This document shows, piece after piece, positions 29,901 through 44,900 of a DNA stretch of 64,000 bases (position 1 is its first letter; each line of letters begins with the position of its first letter). The translations under genes were made by a program, and so were the position numbers. The notes under the pieces were generated by a model. That model was not told the origin of the DNA. It saw only the letters and a list, made by a program, of their open reading frames with translations, and did not search any database. The stretch spans positions 79,334,328-79,398,327 of the forward strand of contig OV277866.1 of NCBI GenBank assembly GCA_922989275.2. The letters are read 5' to 3'. This stretch comes from Gari tellinella. Lineage: Eukaryota; Mollusca; Bivalvia; Cardiida; Psammobiidae.

Positions 29901-32900
29901 AACACTGTATATTACAGTGGAGAATCTGTTATTCTTTCCCGTTTAAACGCAAACGTACGCAAACGCAAAGCGCTAAAACGTAGAAAAGAACAACTGTTGG
30001 ACAATTCTGATATTTCATGTTTATATTGGTGGCAAACAGTTTGGAGCCTGATCAGACGCCGGGTTACCCGGCGTCTGATCTGGCTCCAAACTGTTTGCAC
30101 TGCAAATAATAGTTTTAGCGTAAACGCGTTTATTGGGAAAGAATAACAGATTCTCCACTGTATATATGTAACAATGCTCCCTCTCTACTATTGTCCTCCA
30201 AACAATGATTCCCTCTTTTCAATAACACTTGCCGCTGTCCCCTAAACTAATCAATTATGTCCAACCCTTTTCAATGCTTCAATATCATTTGCTTAGACTT
30301 GTGGTCAGCTGTTTTTATCAAATTGACAAAATGAACATCTTGAAAAACAGCTTGAACTAAGATCAGATGCCACGTAACGCGGATTCTGGATTCAAGTTGT
30401 TTGCAAATGTTAGCCATTCTCCCTACCTATAACAACTTCCTCTGAATGACATATATAATTTTTGTCTCCCTCTGGGTGTTGTTGTAGAAAGGGAGTACTC
30501 TACATCGTTTGCAAACAGTGCAGACCCAGATCAGAGGGTTCCTCCAGGATCTGGGTCTACACTGTTTGCAAATATTCAAAATAGTTTTGGTACAAACCCC
30601 TAAAATGTCAGTGTAAACTGATTTTTATTTAGAAAATGGATGAGTCCATTGTAAGAGTAAAGGGCTTATTTTACGAAATGTTGTACGACAATTTAAGCGG
30701 ACGTATTAGTCATAACTTTGAAATACATCTAATTTCTGTATCTCAACTAATCCTGTCTTGTCACATCTTTTTGGAATCATCTTTACAAGACGATTCCAAA
30801 AAGGTGTCACAAGACAGGATAAGATGGAAAAATAAATTAAAATTAAGATTTTTATAATCTGACCTAAGACAATATTTGTTGTATGACGTTTTGTAAGAAA
30901 GACCCCTGTATAAAAGATTAACCCATTACCCCATAGCCTGTTTCTAGCTTTGAAAATATGTAACCATTTAAAGCAGGTTGAAAGTAAAGCAGAATGCGCC
31001 TTAATGCGCATTCTGCTTTACTTTCAGCCTGCTTTAAGCTATTATCTGCTAGAATATTGAAAATATTTTTTAGGATTTTTATTTTTGACAGTATAAATTG
31101 GAACTACTTTCTTCAGTATAGGAATAAATTAAAGGCGTAAAAAGGGGTATTTATGGGGGGTAAAGGGTTAAGGACCGTTCATGTTGAGCCCTATCTTACC
31201 TGCATACAAGGTGTGTGTCTGTGTTTTGGTTGTTGATCATTGATGCTATGAAATAGTAGACTTCAGTGCCTGGTGCAATCTCCATGTCATCACCCATACC
31301 TCCATCCGGACCTATCTGCCACACTGCATTAAGTCTGCCATGAAAAAACCTCACAGAGTCACGCACCTTTGTGAGACGGGCAAGGAATTTTTGCCTCTTA
31401 TCTGTTAATAGATCCTTGACTTCCTGTAATATGTTATTGAAAACCTCCATTTCCTCTTCTTCAATATCTCTTTCATCCAACATATTCAGTTTCATTAGCA
31501 GTTTTGCCAGATCTTTAAGTTTATCTTGCTCATTAGCCATTTCCTTAATTTCAGCAAGTTTTTTTTTAAGTTCTTCAATTTCATTTTCCCTTTTTTGATC
31601 ATCATTAGAATCTTCTGAAGGGTCTAAAAACTCTTTGAGTTGTTTCTCTAAATTCTCCAGTTTCTCTTGCATTGAGTCCTCATATTTATCATTTCCATGA
31701 TCTTTAGAATGCTTTTTTATGAACTTTTCAATTTCTTTCATTTGCTTTGTTTCCTGTTTGTTTGAAAAGTCCATAAGACTTTCAAATAGTTCTTTTTCCA
31801 TGTCTTTTTCTTCTTTATCAATCTCTCCTGATAGTCCACTGCAAATAAATCAAATACATTTTGTTAACTCTTTACCCCATAGCCTGTTACTAGCTTTGAA
31901 AATAGGTGAATACTTACAGCAGGTTGAAAGTAAAGCAGAATGCGCCTTAAGGCGCATTCTGCTTTACTTTCAGCCTGCTTTAAGCCATCATCTGCTAGAA
32001 CATAGAAAATATTTCTTATAATACTTATTCATAACTGTATAAATTGGAACTGTTTTCTTCAGTGGAAGAATAAATTAAATGTGCTAAAAGGAGCTTCTAT
32101 GGGGGGAAAGCGTTAATCATTGCCCAATTGAAACATCTTTTCACACCTTTAATTCATTTCCTCCACTGAATAAAACAGTTCCATTTAATACAGTCATCAG
32201 GGCTGCCATAAGTTGATCATAAAAATCCTAAGACTTCAATTTTTCAGACGCAAGTTTACTAATCGTAGCCTTAACTGCTTAAAACAGGTTGAAAATAAAG
32301 CAGAATGTGCCTTAAGGCTCATTCTGCTTTACTTTCAGCCTGTTTAAAGCTACAATCTGCTAGGATAAAAAAATCCGAAGACTTAGGAAAAATCCGGACA
32401 AATGGCAGCCCTGAGTCATCAATATGCACCATAATTCTAGCAGATGAAAGTAGGCCGAAAGTAAAACAAAATGCTCCATGAAGAGCATTCTACTTTCTCT
32501 TCAGCCTCAGGCTTAACCCATTACCCCATAGTTACATCTTTTTTAAGCATCTGACTTATTCCTCCACTGAAGAAAATAGATTCAATTTATAGTCATGTTC
32601 AATGTGTATAATAAGAAATATTTTCTATATACTTGCAGATGATAGCTTAAAGCAGGCTGAAAGTACAGCAGAATGCGCCTAAATTTGAGGCCCATTTGCT
32701 TTTCTTTCAGCCTGCTTTCAGCTACCATCTGATAGAATATAGAGTATATTGCTTATGGTACATATTCATGACTGTCTAAATAGGAAGTATTTTCTTCAGT
32801 GGAGGAATAAATTAAAGGTGTAAAAATGTGTATCTATGCCATGGAGGTCAGGGTTAAAGAAAGATCAATATAAAGCAGAAAGCTCCTTTGGGGGCTTTCT

Positions 32901-35900
32901 ACTTTACTGTCATCTAGCTTTAAGCTTCCACATGTATCTAGTAATGTCAAGACAGAGTACATTTTGGCAATTAATTATACAGAACATACAGTGGAGAAAA
33001 CGTAATTCTTTCCCGTTTAAACGAAACGAAACGCAAATGCAAAACACTAAAACGTAGAAAAGTGTAACTTTTGGACAATTCTAATCATTCATGCTTATCT
33101 TAATTGGTGGCAAACAGTTTGGAGCCTGATCAGACGCCGGGCTACCCGGCATCTGATCTGGCTCCAAACTGTTTGCAATAGAAATAATAGTTTTAGTGTA
33201 AACGCGGGAAATAATAACGTTTTCTCCACTGTAAAACAAGGAGCCCAAAGATATTTCTGTGGAGGAAAGGGTTAAAAATATAGAGGAAAGGGCTCTTCAC
33301 AAAAAGTGTTTGTTCTTACTCTTCCAAAAAGGCTTGGCATGGCACCGTGTGGCTGACAGCACAGGAAAGAGCAGATTGAATCCATCTGGAATATAAAACA
33401 TAGTTTATCTAAACCCTTCTCCTTCTAAATATTCCTATACAGTAAAACATGGGTAAACTCATTATCCCCTGAAACTTCCAATGGACAATTCCTGTTTGCA
33501 ATAAAAGCTGGTCCATTTTAGACAATTTAGGGTTGTTTTTTTGTAATAATTTGTAAAATGACAAACAGTGAAGTCCCTGATCAGAGGGCTCCTGCAGGAG
33601 CCCTCTGATCAGGGACTTCACTGTTTGCATAGGACAAGTGTACATGTACTCTAAACAGGTATTGCCGATGATTTTTGAACTGGCACTAATCACTTTCCAT
33701 CAAATTCCCCGGATGAAGTCGGGAACTTTCGTTGACTGTTTTGTTAAAATCAATAAGTACTGGACAACATATACTACACACACGTTTAAACAGCAATACG
33801 AGCACAATAGCTCAGAGGCAAGTGTCGCTTACTCGAGGGGCGGAGGTCATGGGTTCGAATCTAGGTAAACACTGATTCAAATTAAGTTGAAAAAATATAT
33901 ACATTTACTGTGAATTTATTCTCTCTTTATATCAGAACCTAAGTAAATTTTACTGCTTAACAAAATAAAAAAGTAGCACTGGGCACTTCTTAAAAAAGCT
34001 TTTCCTGAAACACGTAAAGTAGAGTGCTTTCAGCAGAAATGTAGCCAACTTGGACTACATTACTTGCACGTCTTTAATTTTGTGTTAGACAAGTCTCACT
34101 GTACAAAATTTACACAAGCATGCGTCTACCCGACAAAAGCATTCTTAAAAAAAAAATTATCGAAAAAGCCACATTTAAAACGGCTATGGCGGGGCTCGAA
34201 CTCACGACCCTGATATCGGTTGTGCAGTGATTGAAACACTGAGCTACTATCGATTGTGCTACAGGTTATACTGTACAAGAGTCATTGTTCAGTGAATAAA
34301 TCTCCGGGTTTTTTCCCGGAAAATATGAATAGCTTATGGAAAAGGGCGGAATATGCATAGAGTGCCAGTTCAAACATCATCGAAAATACACATTTGGTAA
34401 AAGACCATCTATGTATCACTAGGGCTCAATGAATTAAGCAGCCACTCAAATTAACCCTTAGCCTGCCACTCACAACTATAGCTCCATATGCAAACAGCTT
34501 GGATCCGGATGAGACGCCGAGTAACTCGGCGTCTCATCCGGATCCAAGCTGTTTGACACTCGGACAACATTTTCAGCAATTTTGAGCAACTTTGAAGCAC
34601 TTTGAAACTTAAAGCAGACGAGAAATATAGCAGACGACAATTTATTTGGCGGGCTAAGGGTTAAAATAAAATATGGGTAGCTATACACTGAAACAACTTT
34701 TATACACAGTTAGACCAGTCTTGCATCGATAATCCCGTCAGACAATTTAAATTTAAATTAGTACAAAATATATTAGCAATAAAAATTAACTTGTACAAAT
34801 GGAAACTTGATACAGATCCTAACTGTAATATTTGTAATGTGATAGAAGACTATCTCTCTGAAATGCAAAGCTGTTTCAAGTTTATGGGAAACTTTATTGA
34901 AAGTCTTCATATTATGTGGTTTCCAAAATAACATATATTCTTTAAAATCGTCCTTATTAGGATAAAAAATTAATGACACTCGCTTTTTGGATGTAAAAAT
35001 GGTTCTTAATTAACCTAATAGGATTTTGTATTTACAGAGAATATTATACCAGTGACAAAGGAAGAAATTCATACAGTATAAAAGACTTATTTGTTAAGGA
35101 ATTCAACTTCATGTATTCCTATTTGATGTCAAAACAAAGATTGTCAATATTCTTAGTCAAATTCAATAAGCATTTGACTAAAAGTATGAAATGATGCACC
35201 TTATTGTATTGACCATGTATTATTTTCAGGGCTGCCATTTCTCCGGATTTTTCCAAAATCTTCGGAATTGTTTTGCAGTACATGGTAGATTAACCCTTTC
35301 CCACATAGCATATATCTAGTATTGAATATAGGTGTCCACTTAAAGCAGGTTGAAAGTAAAGCAGAATGCGCTTTAAGCGCATTCTGCTTTACTTTCAGCC
35401 TGCTTTAAGCTATCGTCTGCTAGAATATAGAAAATATTTTGTATTATACATATTTATGAATGTATAAATTGGAACTATTTTCTTCCGGGCAAGAATAAAC
35501 TGAGTGCGCTAAAAGGCGCTTCTATGGGGGAAAGGGTTAAAGCTTCACCTATCTTAAAAACTAAAAACAGACTATGAGTAAAAGGTATAATCCGGAAGAT
35601 CGCGCTTGAAAAATTGAAATTTTGAAATCTTAGGATTTTTTTATCAATTAATGGCAGCCCTGTATTATGTGTTTGTTTGTATATTTAAGACTGTATATAT
35701 ACTCAATTCCAAAAGAAACTGTGCACTTTGTTTTCTGTAATTATTAATTCATTGGCTATTTTCTTGAAAGCCTATGTATTTGGTACCAACATTTAGATCA
35801 GTTCACGAACAATATGACAGTTATTTCAGATTTTGAGATGCGGTCTTTTAAAGTGGGTGTTTTAAACGAGAAAAGACGAAGTGTAAAAATCAAAGTTGCA

Positions 35901-38900
35901 AAGTAACTCTGAGAATCAGACTGTGCTTAGTTTGGAATTTTATGTCGGTTTAGTTGTTATCTTATGATTTTTGTCAGCCTCGTATTTGTCCATCTTTTCT
36001 AATGATGCAAGTGGCAATGAGACCTCGCATAGACCTTACGTGATGTCTAAAAGCGACGTCGGGAATGAAACATTGTCCTATACCCCAGTTAGTGCATTTG
36101 CAAGGTTCATAAGGTCTTTTCTCCTAAAGCCCCGCATGCGGGCATCACGGTGACTAAGAATATTATGAGATCTATCAGGATAAGGCACGAGTCCACTTCT
36201 ATCGCCGAAAACGGAAATGACGTCATGCTCGCTGCAAACGAGCAGCCCAATGACGTGCTGTCAAGCTTTGTCCAACAAAGGGTCCCCTCTCCTGGATTTG
36301 TGTCCGATTTAGCCGGAGACAACACAATACAGTCTGTCAGCTGATACAGTACTGTCTTGTAGAAATTAGACGCTGTTTGAAAACGACGTCGAAGTAACGT
36401 CAACGTAACACATCCGTTTGTTGACCTTTTGTCTTAGGTGTATGTGCAGTGTCTGCGGCGATCTGCCACTCAACTTGTATGTTGAAAACGTTTGAGCAAC
36501 CGAATGAGTGTGTTTCTTTGATATTCTAACGTCCTACTCACGTTCGTGACGTTGTAGTTATAAATAAGCATTGCAAAGACTCTAATTTGCCTATTTTGAT
36601 TCCGTTGTGTACCGATGTGAAGTAAAATGTGTTTTTTTCTTTGTATAAGGCATGCAAATTACATCCATGCATGCTTTCGGTATCATGGGCATTTTCCTTA
36701 AGCTGCACGTGCAAAACATGCAAAATGACGTATTTCCCAATATACTAACATCTCTTCATTCTAAGTGATGGATTTTGTTATTGGTTGATGGCAAATATAC
36801 TTGAGGTATTGTGGTTGAAATTTTAAATCGATACGTCTTCTAGTTATTAAAATAATTGAAAATAAAAAGTGCACAGTTTCTTTTGGAATTGAGTATATGT
36901 ACTATGTGAAAATGTATAATAAAAAAAGTTGAAAAACTTCAACAACAAAAAAAAGAACAAAAGAAATTTGGGTATTGAGGAAAGGTAGCAGCTTAATTTA
37001 GGACTCCTGAGGGAGCTCCCTGCTTTACTTTTGTCCTGCATAAAGCAGTAGCCTGTCTTTATTAATATTAATGTTTCTTTATAAAATGACCGCTTAACCC
37101 ATTACCCAAAAGCCTATTTCTAAAATTAAAAATTGTAGACCACTTAAAGCAGGTTGAAATTAAAGCAGAATGCGCATTCTGCTTTACTTTCAGTCTGCTT
37201 TAAGTTACCATCTACTAGAAAATAGAAAATATTTATTTTAATAAGTATTCATAATTGTATAATTTGGAACTCAGTTTCTTCAGTGGAGGAATAAATTAGA
37301 GGCGTAAAAAAGCGTATTTATGGGGTAATGGATTAAGACAGTTTCACTGTATATAAAACCCATGATTTTTCTTTTATCTAGTTTATTACATTGCCTCAAA
37401 TAATTAAAACAATTACTCTATAGGAAATAGTGCAGACTCACATGTGACATTATATAAATATTAGATGGCAGTTTGCGTGACATTCAAATTGTCAACCCGA
37501 GAAACAGCATGTCATCCCGAGGCGTAGCCGAGGGTGACATTCTTGTTTTCGAGGGTTGACAATTTGAATGTCACGCAAACTGACATCTAATATTTATTTT
37601 ATTACACCGAGCTTATCAACCCTAGCTTTAGAATCGTCTCATTTGTATTTTATAAAATGTGTTGTGAATACCAATTTAGCGCGGACATGTACGTACCGCG
37701 GGAAACGACGTCGCCGTCTATGATGTCACATTCTAATGTATCCAATAGCGAAAGTCATGTCAATGCTGACAGTACGTTTTCGGAAGGAGTAAAAAAGTAA
37801 TGTCCTTTAGAGTGACGTCACAAAAAGAATATCATAAAGAGTGACAGTATTTTTTGGATAGATGTAAAAGACATGCAAAATGTTAACTGAAGGTCTATGG
37901 GAATTTAACATTGTAACTCAAAGCGAGGTGTAATACAGAGCTCCAGATAAGGGGGGTATTTCAAAAACTAAAATCTTTATTTCTCAATTAAACCCTATGG
38001 TGTCACTACTCATTTGAATCGTCTCGAAGAGACGATTCAAATGAGTAGTAACACCATATGATTGGGTAGTAAAATGAGTGAGAAAGTGTTGGATTTGTTC
38101 ATTTTACCCTCTCTTATCTGGAGCCCTGGTAATAATGAAAATTCATACAGTTGTTGTAAGAAACATGGCGATTTACCCCTAAAAATCAGTTGCACGGCTG
38201 CCGTAAGGCTGACTTAAAGAGGCTCGCAACCGGATTTAGCATTAAAAATAGTAATTTGTAAATATATGTCAAATGCTTATATAAATGGGTAAGATTTAGT
38301 TTAGGATAATAAATTCTGTTAAAAAATGCATTTCCAAAAAAAAAAGAAAAGAAGAAGCTCTGGAGGGATTCGAACCCGTGACCCTCCATGCGGAGACAAA
38401 CATGAAAAATGAGGAAACGCCTTTACCCCCTCGGTTACCAGCGCTCTCTATATATGTGGTAGCGAATTAACGTACTTCACTGGTAGCAATTGATGGTACT
38501 TTATTCGGCTCGGGTTTATGCCTGAGCCCCTGTAGAGAAGCATTAACAACAACTATACCGTCAGCTGACGCTATAGAAAAACGATGGAAAATATCTAAAA
38601 AAACTAAGATTCGGTGACGATTCTTGAGACTTTTTTTGGACTGGTCATATTTTTTTAATGTCAGAAGCCAAATAATTTGCTTTTATTTGAGTATTTTATT
38701 TTATTTTGACAAGTACACCATCCGGTTGCGAGTCCCTTTAACATCTCCCCAACAACCTGCACTGACACATGCAATTACATTGTACAGTGTTCCCTCTCTA
38801 CAACGGCCCTCCCAACAATGACTCACTCCTTACAACGACCCTTGCCACAGTTCCCTAAACAAGACATATATGTCTAACCCTTTTATTTCTGCAACATCGT

Positions 38901-41900
38901 CTGCTGCTTTTTTTCAAAGTTACATAAAAACCTTTGTGTTGAGTGACAACAACTTGAATCCAGATCAGACGCTGTTCAAGCTGTTTGCACATGTAAGCCA
39001 ATTTCCCTCCCTACAACGACTCCCTCCGCACATTTTTTTTGTCTCCAATTGGGTGTGGTTGTAAAGAGGGAGCGCTGTAATACTTACCCACAAGTGATTG
39101 AAGACAAGGGGGAATATAACTCCATGTTATAGAAACTTTGGGCCTCCCCTATACATCTCTCGGCCATGTCTAGATTACATATGTCCTGGTCGCAAACAGT
39201 GCTAATTGTAAGCTGCATAGTGGCTGTTACCATGCCAAACACGTTTCTATGACGATCTGCACAGCTAGTTGTCGCTTCTTCAACACATCGCATCGATTTC
39301 TTGGCTTGACTGAAATAAGGAAATAATATACTGTCAAATTTGTCTTAACCCATTTCTCCATGAATACACCTATTTTGGGCCTTTATTTTATTCCTCTAAT
39401 GAAGAAAACAGTTCAAATTTATATACTTATAAATATGTATTATAAAAAAAAAAGTTTTAGATAGTAGTTTAAATCAGGCTGAAAGCCAAGGCGCATTCTT
39501 TTTTACTTTCAACCTGCTTTAAGTAGTCACCCATCTTCAAAACTGGAAACAGGCTATGGGGTTTTGGTTATATTATCCCTTTTTTAACACTAGGTAAATC
39601 CTGGATTGCTTAAAAGATTATGGTAGCTTAAAGCAAGGCCCAATATGCCTGATTGAAGCTGTTTGCAAATGTAAACCAATTTCCCTCCCTATAACAACTT
39701 CCTCCATTCAATGCACACAATCTGTGTCTCCCATTGTGTGTTGTTGTAAAGAGGGAGCACTGTAACAAAATAAATAGAATATTCCTACTACCTAACAAGC
39801 ATCTGCTTAAAGCAGACTTAAAGTAAAGCAGGAGGTTTCTTTAGAAGCTTTTTCTTTTACTTTCATCCTGATTTACGTAATAGAATCAGTGTAAATCTTC
39901 GAAAAACCAGCTTTACTTTCGGACAACTTAAGTTTCTAAGAAAAGAGTTGTCTGATCCTATTCATGGGATAACCACAGATTAAACTGGTTATTTGAAAAC
40001 ACAATAATTATAACAATATTAGAAAAGAAATATCAGAAAAGAGCAGTTTATATATTAATACCATATGAAAACAGTTTGCAAGGCTTTTTACAGCCGTAAT
40101 TGAGCAATGTTGCAAATGACAAAAAGTATCTATATTCCCACATCTGCAGCAAAATATTCCCAATTTCTCGAAGAAAAATATGGTACAAATTATAGATTAC
40201 GCTGCGTCTGATCAAGACCCAAACTGTTTGCAAACGCGCTTTAAGGAGTCCTTGAGAGTGAAAGGGTTAAATGGCTTCCACTGTTCACACAATATGACAC
40301 TAGTAATGCCATTAAAACAGTCATTGCTTTGGGGTAAAGGGTTAACCCATTACCCAATAAATATGCCTTTTTAAGCTTCTTATGTATTGCTCCACTGAAG
40401 AAAATAGTTTCAAATTAGATAATCATGAATATATATACCATATAAGAAATATTTTCTGTATCCTAGTAGATAATAACTTAAAGCTGGCTGAAAGTAAAGC
40501 AGAATACACAGTTAGGCACATGTTTACTTTAAACCTGTTTTAAATGGTCATCTGTCTAAAAAAAACTAAAAAAGGCTATGGGGCAATGAGTTAAAAAGGT
40601 AAGCCATTATATACAGATTATGTAAATGAAAAGCCATACCTGCATATTCCGACGACATAACCAGTGCTAGCCACGTTTCCAAAGTCGACCAGGCATTGGC
40701 CAGCTTTTATCAGACCAGACTCTCTCTCCTCTACAACACAAAAACAAGTACAGTAAAACGCCTCTATTACGACCACTAAATCAGGTCTTTTTCTCGTATA
40801 TCCACGGGTCCGATAAACGGACCCATTCCCAATGGGGAATGGTAAAAAAAATTCCAAATTTAAAAAAAAAAAAAAAGATTTTTATTTTTTGATACACTAC
40901 ACAACTCAAATTCAAATAAAAACTAATAAAAAAATGGAAATAACTACTACATGTCATTTTTCTGGCCTTTTAGCTTCAATATATGGGAATTCAATTCTAA
41001 AAATTCTTCCCAAAATATGATTTTTCGCGCCGAAAATTTCCAAAATCAGACATTGCAGTTTTTCCCAAAATGGCCAGAATATGGCCTGTTAACCCTTCGC
41101 CCGCCAAATAAATTGTCGTCTGCTATATTTCTCGTCTGCTTCAAGTTTCAAAGTGCTTCAAAGTTGCTCAAAATTGCTGAAAATGTTGTCCGAGTGTCAA
41201 ACAGCTTGGATCCGGATGAGACGCCGAGTTACTCGGCGTCTCATCCGGATCCAAGCTGTTTGCATATGGAGCTATAGTCGTGACTGGCAGGCTAAGGGTT
41301 AAATAGTGTTAATTAGTAGGGGTTAAGAACAGGTTACTGCTTAAAGCAAGGTGACAGTAAAACAGAAAGCTCCTACAGGAGCTTTCTGTTTTACAGTCAC
41401 CTTGTTTTAAGATGTCACCTGTTTTTTATACGATCAATTAGCCTTCCTTTTAGAGGTCGTAATAGAGGGGGTTTACTGTATATTACCTTTTTCTATGGTG
41501 AAAACTATTTCATCTATATTTTACAAACAGTGCAGACCCTGATCAGGGTATCAGGGCCCAAGATAAAGATCTAGCATTTCAAAAATTAAAATCTTTATTT
41601 CTAAATTAAACCCTATGGTGTCACTACTCATTAGAATCGTCTCCAATTAGAATTGTCACTTCAATACTATTCTATTAGTAGTATATACAACACAATAGGA
41701 TTTGGGGCTGAAATGAGTGAGAAAATATTACATTTGTCCATTTAAATATATATTGTATAATCTTCAATTTGGTACAAGATGTATGTTTAGAAAAAAAAAC
41801 TGGCTGAGATATGGATAATTGTGCAGGTACTTGTCATAATAACCCTAAATTGGGAAGTTCCCATGGGAACAATAAAATACTATTAAGACATCACTTAAAA

Positions 41901-44900
41901 ATTAATTTTTGTCCTCGAGGACTTTTTTTTATCATTTTATACTGCATTTGAAGTTGTTTACTGATAAGTATATGCTTCAAAGTAAAAATGTTAAGTTAGT
42001 TCTATATTTTCTCTACTATTTTTCATGTGCTCATTAATATTCATGAGTATGCAAATTAGCTGATTTCAAATTAGAAGCTTGAAATAAAATAACAATTTGT
42101 ATTATCTTCAATTTGGTACAAGATTTATATGTTTAGGACAAAAACTGACTGTTATATGGTGCAATTTTTTCAGGCAAGGGCCATTATGATGCAATTTGGG
42201 GCCTTCCCATGGAAACAATTTGAATACTGTTAAAATGTTACTGAAAGGTTAAATTTAATCCTCAAGTTAAATACTTTATTATCTGAGGGCTTTGTCATCA
42301 CTTTAAACTGTATTTGAAGTTGTTTACTGATATTTGAGTGCTAAAAAGTGAAATATTTAAGTTATTTCTATTTGTTTTCTAATATTTCTAATGTGGTCAT
42401 TAATATTCATAAGTATGCAAATTAGGTAATTCCACTGTATAAGCAGAAAATCAAATCAAAATGTCTATTATCTTTAATTTGGTGCAAGATTATGTGTTAA
42501 GGACCAAAGCTTTCTGTGATACGGGTGATTTTGCTGGTATAGTTAATCATAGGGGTTGCCATGGAAACAATTAAAATAAAATACTCATTAGTCACTTTTT
42601 TTGGTCCTTATGTTAGACATTATGTTTTTTGAGTATTTTGTCATCATTTTAAACTGCATTTGAAGTTGTTTTCTGATACCTGTTGGATGAAAAAAAGAAA
42701 AGTTTACATTATTTCTTAATATTTTTTCTCTCTCTTTTTTAAAAGTGAATATGCAAATAAGATATTTAAAAGGAAATAATTCGAAGAAAAAGCACAATGT
42801 CTTACCTTCAATTTGGTACCAGTTTTTTATGTTTAGGACACAAACTAGCTGTGATATTGGGTGATTTTTCAGGTACGGGTGATCATACCAGGTGATCATA
42901 CCAAAAAAGTACATTCACGATTCTGATTAAGAAGACACTTTTGCACATTTTGGTATACCCATGATAAAAGTCCAGGGGCGGGTGCATGGTAGACCCTACT
43001 GATCCCAGAGTACATGTATATGGAGTAGATTCTATTATTTATAAGTTAAAAAGCAGTCTAGTCTACTTTACTTCCAACCCCCTTTAATTATAGATCTACT
43101 GATAAACGGTGACCCGTTTTCATAACCAGAGACATACAAACATGTTTGTATGTATCTGTCATAACTAGGAACTGGCTTTTTGTTAAAAAAAAGAGTAAAG
43201 ATTAAGGACTTACCCTTGCTGATTTCTGAAAAGATACGAAAATAGTACATGTAGATCTCTTAAAAGGGACAATCCCCATGGACTCTTCAATTTGATACTG
43301 ATTTAATAATCAAGCTTTGACCTTGGTTAGACCACGGAATTAATATTATAAATATACACTCGTGTTGTATAATTCCGTGGTTAGACTAGTCTAGATCTAC
43401 AACACCATGGGCTAGATTTGATAACTGTTGCATGTATACACGTTTTTATTTATGCTTTTCGTTGGATTACCACGAAATAGCAGTGGATGATCACTTGGTA
43501 ATCCACTGCAGTGGATTATCACCAATCGCTTTTAATTATGAATTTTCCCCGTAGGGCTCCCCAAGAATCGTAGTCAATCGTGTCTTATCGTTAAATTCCG
43601 GCAGTCCGATTTGTCGCGAACTACTCACCGGAAGAGCACGAATCCAAACTCGGGAGCAACGAGTGACGTCATTATACCGCCAACTGTCACGCGCATGTGT
43701 TCGACATAAAACGTGGGGCTCAACACGGGATAAATAATGTACGTTCGCTTTCAATTTTTAAACAATTTCGTTTAAAAAGTGGCTTAAAAGCATAAATAAA
43801 TAGAATAACTGTGTTTTTTCAGTGTAAGATCGAATTTAATCCATTTCGTGAACATCAGACTGTTATATTTTCACTCGTGGCTTCGCCACTCGTGAAAATA
43901 TAACGTCTGATGTTCACTCAATGGATTAAATTTCGATCTTACACTGAAAAAAACAGTTATCCTCTATTTATTAAACAAAAGTCTGGAAATAGTTTGACAA
44001 TCTGGTGGTAACATAGATCTAATTGTTGCTGCAGACGATAACTTGAAGTTTGCAGACGAAAAATAGCTATCGTGCCAAACGGCGTTGTTTTATAATGTAC
44101 ACAATTTGTAACGTTTTCAGATATAGATCTGGTCATTTTATGTCTAGTCATGACTGATAAATCAGAAAAGAAGAACATGTCTATTAAAATGAATGCAATA
44201 CAAGTAAATCAGTGGAAGCAAGGAATACACATTCTGGCGCCAAAAATATTTTATGCTAGATTTGCCCGGATGTTAAATTCTACCTACTTCGAGCGAAATG
44301 ATTGTTTCTGTACCGACAAGAACATTTTACAGAGAAAAGCAAGCTAGATCATTCATTACACAGCGCTCCATACTACGGAATCCTGTTAGGGCCAACCATT
44401 TTTCTGATTTTCTCGCATCTTTTTTCGGCGTTTAAAAAAACGTCGAAAAAAATGCGAAAATGCGAAGTAGCAATCTCGCATCTTTTTTGGCTACATTTTG
44501 TCTACCAATCCTATAGTAATCTATGGTAGAAAACGTCGAAAAAAGATGCGAGAATGTACCCAAGCAATTTCGCATCTTTTTCAGAGCTAACAGGAAATAC
44601 TTATTGTTAAATCATAGAATTATACAATTATACAATATATAATTCCGTTGTTAAATCACTATCGAAATACGAGAAACTGTAAAATTTAAGTCAATAAAGA
44701 ATTTATTAGGTATGCGAGGTGGTTGTAGAGTACTAAATTTGGTTCCTTACAGTACAAGTACTTATTATAAAATGGCAAATTGTCTCGATTTCAATTTTAC
44801 TGTATTGAGGGTCTAGTCATTTTTTTGCAAAATCGGCGTCGATTGATTGGTGCGATGTAAATGCTGTCGACCATATCGAATAAAATCGATAATCAGAACA

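Noticed and set aside
31371..31598. Ser-rich plus-strand frame
   Set aside because: It is the antisense shadow of the Lys/Glu-rich coiled-coil exon.
36150..36344. Independent gene on the plus strand
   Set aside because: It lies between the inverted ends of a mobile element and has stops in the phase needed to join the frame before it.
21306..38452. Functional tRNA genes at 21306, 33806, 34186 and 38355
   Set aside because: B boxes are good, but the acceptor stems do not pair; two lie inside a mobile element.
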